64,000 nucleotides of DNA from Byssochlamys sp. IMV 00236. Its lineage: Eukaryota; Ascomycota; Eurotiomycetes; Eurotiales; Thermoascaceae. The position numbers and the translations under genes were made by a program. The first letter of the stretch is position 1. Every line of letters starts with the position of its first letter. Shown in pieces: positions 60,333 to 64,000 of the stretch. The stretch covers positions 248,001 through 312,000 of the forward strand of contig MSJH02000698.1 of NCBI GenBank assembly GCA_001931875.2. The letters are read 5' to 3'. The notes under the pieces were generated by a model. That model had not been told where the DNA came from, ran no database searches, and worked only from the letters and a program-made list of their open reading frames with translations.

Positions 60333-62109
60333 ACGGTTAGATGAATGTGTGACGTGGGGATTCCCAGATCATGTGCGGGGACTTTTTGCGTGTCATTGAT
60401 GCTGGATGTTGTTGGCTCTCGAAACCGGGAGACTGGGGAGGCCGGGGCCGGCAAAGAACATCTCGCATAGGGAAGGGATTTGCTGCTTTGGTACATGTCT
60501 GTCCACTAAACTAACGGCTCTTCATTCCTCTATGCTATTAGCCTCACTTTTCTCTTTTCATCCTCCTGGCGTCGATCAAACGAATACTCCTTCTGTGCCT
60601 TAAAACCTTTTATTTTAACCCTTTAGTTTCGCTCTCACAAACCCATGGTCAATGCTCACATGAATATGCTATCATAAAACCTTGTTGCCTGTGTTACTAT
60701 GTACCTTTTGCGAGCACCTAGTTGTCCTCTCCCCGCATAATCAAATGAAAATGTAGTTCGATAGGGTACTACCGCCTAATAGATAGCATGACCTCCAGAC
60801 ACGGTCACATGGTCATGTGCCTTATTAGTACCCCATACCATTTTCCGCCCCAAACTAAAACCCAATTAAGTGGCCGAGGTTCGATCGAGTATCATGTCAC
60901 TTGAACATATACCAAGCTTCGTCATAGGTCCTATTAGTTACTGGTATCGATACTGGTACTTAGTTACCATTCATCGATTAGGTAGCTAGGTATACCGTAT
61001 AGATACGAAGTAAACTGGATTATTTCATTAACGGAAATAGATATTTGTTTGTTGATTTATTTATATTACTTCTCATTTAGTAAGGCAATAAAGCAGGGGC
61101 GAAATGGAACGGATTCGGTAAGATCGAGCTCCAAGTGCGGTATGGACAGCAGGTACGGGTATTATTACCATTGTTTGTTCTCTAGGGCCGTTTGCGGAAA
61201 TTCTTCCTCCTCAAAGTTTTCTTAGTAAGATGTCTTGGGGTAGTTAAGTTAACTAAGTTATTGTATGTCTAACTAATGCTCTATGGAGGAGTTGTTTTCG
61301 CTATTATCAATTCTATTTGTGTATGGTATTCAATCTGTATAGAGTGTGACATCACGGGTCATGAAGCGTAATTTCAATGTGAGGGGGCAAAGACAGACAA
61401 AAAAAAAGCAACGTCCAGTGCGTAGTAAACTTAAGCAAAAACGAGGCTAATTATAATTTAATGGACATAAGAAAAGAGAAAGAGAAAGCAAAGATAGTAG
61501 GCGTTAAGAGGAACCCCGAGATTTTTTCAATGGGGAAGATAATAATGTCGCTCTTGATAACTCCTTTTATCTCCAGAAACTCCCCGCCAGATCTTTTCCC
61601 TTGGTATAGAATTTTTCGTGCGCAAGACAATAAACGTGAAACGGGAGACTGAGATTAGAAAAAGACAATCGAGGGCTGCGTCATCATCATAATGCGTGGA
61701 AGTGGTGCTCTACAACAATGCGAGGTCTGAGGGTTAGTGTTGGTCTCGACTATGGTGTATGCCAACATTGTCCTCTGTCTTCGAAGCGCTAAAGATCTCA
61801 ATGCAGGCTTTGTGCGAGATATATAAGGAAAATACTCACTGCTGAATCTAGCTCCCAACGGTGCTGAAACTGCTGATGCCGGTTCATATGACGAGTTCTA
61901 AGCAGCATAACCAGAACGGTGAGATGATGTAATCATTGGCAAGACCAGAGGATGCCGCTTCGAGCACTTGTGCTGGCCGCTTGTCTTCCACTGATTGAAC
62001 ATCTGAAATTGTAATTTTTATAATCCCTTTCTGCGTGGATCTCAAAATGTCCTGAATAGGAAGGTGGCACAAGTCTGGAGTCCCAGTCCCGTCGTGACAG
62101 AGGATGAGA
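60333..62109. other. Convergent intergenic region
   Basis: 1.8 kb between the ARF1 stop and the 3' end of the luciferase-domain gene. It is A/T-rich (60760-61660), with no protein or RNA gene that I can support. Confidence 0.4.
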
Positions 62110-63010
62110 TCAGCACTCAGGACACGGCTTCAATTCACCATGTCCGATTGATTTGAATTCCTGATTGACCTCGATGTCTCGCTTCAACTCTGTCCCAGTC
62201 ACCCACCAGGCTGCAGCGCGGATGATTTCCATCACGTAGCGCAGATCTTTCTCATCCCGCGGCGCATAGATCATGACGAAACCCGGCGGAACGATCTTAG
62301 CTCTCCACCACCAGCTCTCCCGCGCCAGAGGATGGCGTTCTCCCCAACCACGCTCAATGACCAGTTTTACATCGGCTGGATGGAGGGTGAGGTGCATGCT
62401 GGCGTCGCAAGGGTGGGCATGACAGACTTCGCCGTTGCAAGTGGGCCGGCTGCGGAAGGCAGCGTTTGCAAAGATACCGGTGCTATGCTTCTCGAAACAC
62501 GAGGTCCCAAGGAAAAGACGGTCTTGGTGGCATTGGATGAGGTTTCTAATCGAAGAAGACAGAGCCTCATACATTATCTGACCTCCACGCTGGCTCATCT
62601 GGCGCTGAGGAGCAATCCCGGCGACTCTAGGACGGCGGCCTTGTCTCCTGGGGAGGTCCTTCAGAATACCCTGCTGCGGATGTAAGAACGGAGGCAGCGA
62701 CGGCGGTTCCAGGGGATTGCGGAGGCGGAAGAGTCGCAAGACGCATATACGCAAGTATCCTCTGGGAGTGGAAGGCGTTCCTCCTGGACCGAGTGCCAGG
62801 AAGGCATAATAGTCATTGCGAACCCGCCTCGCAACATAGATGGAAGACAGAATAAGGACTATCACGCCAAGAAGAGAGACAATTGGTGATTGGTACGCCA
62901 ATGAGTTTCCAAGCTCTGAATACACTCGAGTTACATGTAATTTGTCCGCCTACTAGATTGTGAGCGACTAGACATAAAAGTGCTGTTCAATGGCGGACAC
63001 TGCATACCAT
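62110..63010 (-). CDS. Luciferase-domain fungal protein (DUF5519 type) with N-terminal membrane anchor
   Basis: The main exon is open on the minus strand from about 62955 to 62110. It has a hydrophobic helix near its start (SPIVSLLGVIVLILSSIYVA), then NDYYAFLALGPGGTPSTPRG and the conserved domain: PSLPPFLHPQQGILKDLPRR, RPRVAGIAPQRQ, LFLGTSCFEKHSTGIF, GEVCHAH, SMHLTLHPADVKLVIERGWG, ERHPLARESWWWRAKIVPPG and FVMIYAPRD. These match the fungal 'luciferase domain' proteins; no enzymatic activity is established for them. The main exon has no ATG upstream of the helix. A consistent model takes an ATG at 63010-63008 directly followed by GTATGC, spliced to the acceptor at 62956, giving MADKLHVTRVYSELG. 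That start is inferred; the domain is secure. Confidence 0.8.
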
Positions 63011-64000
63011 TTTGCCTTGTGAGACACGAGTCTTGTATACAATCTCAGTTTGTATTCTCAATAATGTAAAGACAGATGATGTTGTCAAGAGTCTATCCCA
63101 TGCAAAGGGCGTAGTTTAGATGAGCCCCGGACAGAAGGAGCCAACCGGGGGTGTAGAGTAGATAGTTCTTTAGTACAATAGAATTAAGAGAACCAGAAAA
63201 TGACAGGAAACAAGGTAACGGCAATTTAAACCTGATAAACACCGGACCTGTGGCTTGTAAGACCACGCTGGATGATCATGAGACATGCAAATTGTGCTGT
63301 GAGCCGACGCAGTAGCTGCCCGGGAATCACTTTCAACGACGACACGACAGACAGCGGACTATTGATGCAGAAGGTTAAGGACAAAGCTAGAAATGAAGCA
63401 AGTCGCATATGCAGTCTGCTTTTGAATTGGCTAGCTATTGTTTGACGCCTCCAGCTTGCCCCCATCGTGGCCCTGGAGAGCTAACTTGTCAAGGTTGCAT
63501 CATAGGATCCGGAAATCTGGAAACTTCAGTGGCTGGGTTTAGTCAGGCGTCATTGAATACTCCGCCAATCCTTCGACATTATTTCTACTCATAAAGGGCG
63601 ATGGAAGCTCTTCGATTACCAGAGTATTAAACGCCCCCTTGCGCAGTTACCTGCGGTGCAGAATTGAACGGCACACGAGACTGGGTGTTACTGGACCTGA
63701 ATCTGGAGGAGCTACCATCGCGCACAACGTCTGGTCCGTAGACGCAGGACCACCACATAACATCCTAGCCAAACACCCTGTCTTTCAATCGGTACAACAC
63801 CCTATTGAACCACGTTCTCGACCATCCGCTTCCTGGAATAGGCGAGCGCCTCTTCCGGTCCCTTGGGCACGGAACTGTTCAAGCGGTCAGGCTGAGGATC
63901 AGTGGTGTCCACGATCATTGGCCTGTGCGCGCGTCTGGATGCAGATGGAATGTGAGCACCTGAGGTGAATTGGCCGAACAACTCTTTCTTTCGACCGTAC
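63011..64000. other. Right-hand intergenic region
   Basis: The last kb holds the promoter of the luciferase-domain gene and perhaps the edge of a following gene. The frame 63639-63968 (109 codons, plus) shows no recognisable motif and is not called. Confidence 0.4.

Overview
The window is nuclear DNA of a filamentous ascomycete, most likely an Aspergillus or a close relative in the Eurotiales. The genes carry short GT...AG introns of about 50-120 bp with CTRAC-like branch points. The UDP-galactopyranose mutase reads almost residue for residue like its Aspergillus orthologues, and most other products are Eurotiales-type proteins. There are no bacterial features, operons, CRISPR arrays or recognisable tRNA/rRNA genes. 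I call about 25 protein genes, one probable pseudogene, one MITE, one assembly gap and several simple repeats. Exon limits were read by eye from splice signals and frame.

0-12.4 kb: the end of an unrecognised gene, an unrecognised acidic protein, then the galactofuranose pair: ugmA/glfA (UDP-galactopyranose mutase) and, divergently, a TPT-family transporter that fits the Golgi UDP-galactofuranose transporter glfB/ugtA. 12.4-20 kb: a Dal5/allantoate-type MFS permease, a bHLH regulator and a small secreted cysteine-rich protein.

21-25 kb is the most unusual stretch. An unrecognised gene and a zinc-knuckle/RGG (RNA-binding type) gene point away from each other, with a decayed gene between them. 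Immediately downstream of each lies an array of the same 33-bp-period element. Every copy folds into one hairpin, and the outer stem pairs covary between copies while bulge and loop stay fixed. I read this as a candidate RNA element, perhaps recognised by the neighbouring zinc-knuckle protein.

25.8-44 kb: nucleoside hydrolase, a lysine-rich membrane-anchored protein, a large protein with a degenerate trypsin-like domain, the ER cargo receptor Erv29/Surf4, a Fet4-type iron transporter, a 291-bp TA-flanked MITE and a conserved disordered protein. 46-64 kb: LSM8, an F-box-like cysteine-rich protein, a small conserved protein, verprolin (Vrp1/WIP), a mitochondrial membrane protein, ribosomal protein uL1 (L10a), a CorA-like membrane protein, ARF1 (with a 20-N gap upstream) and a luciferase-domain protein.
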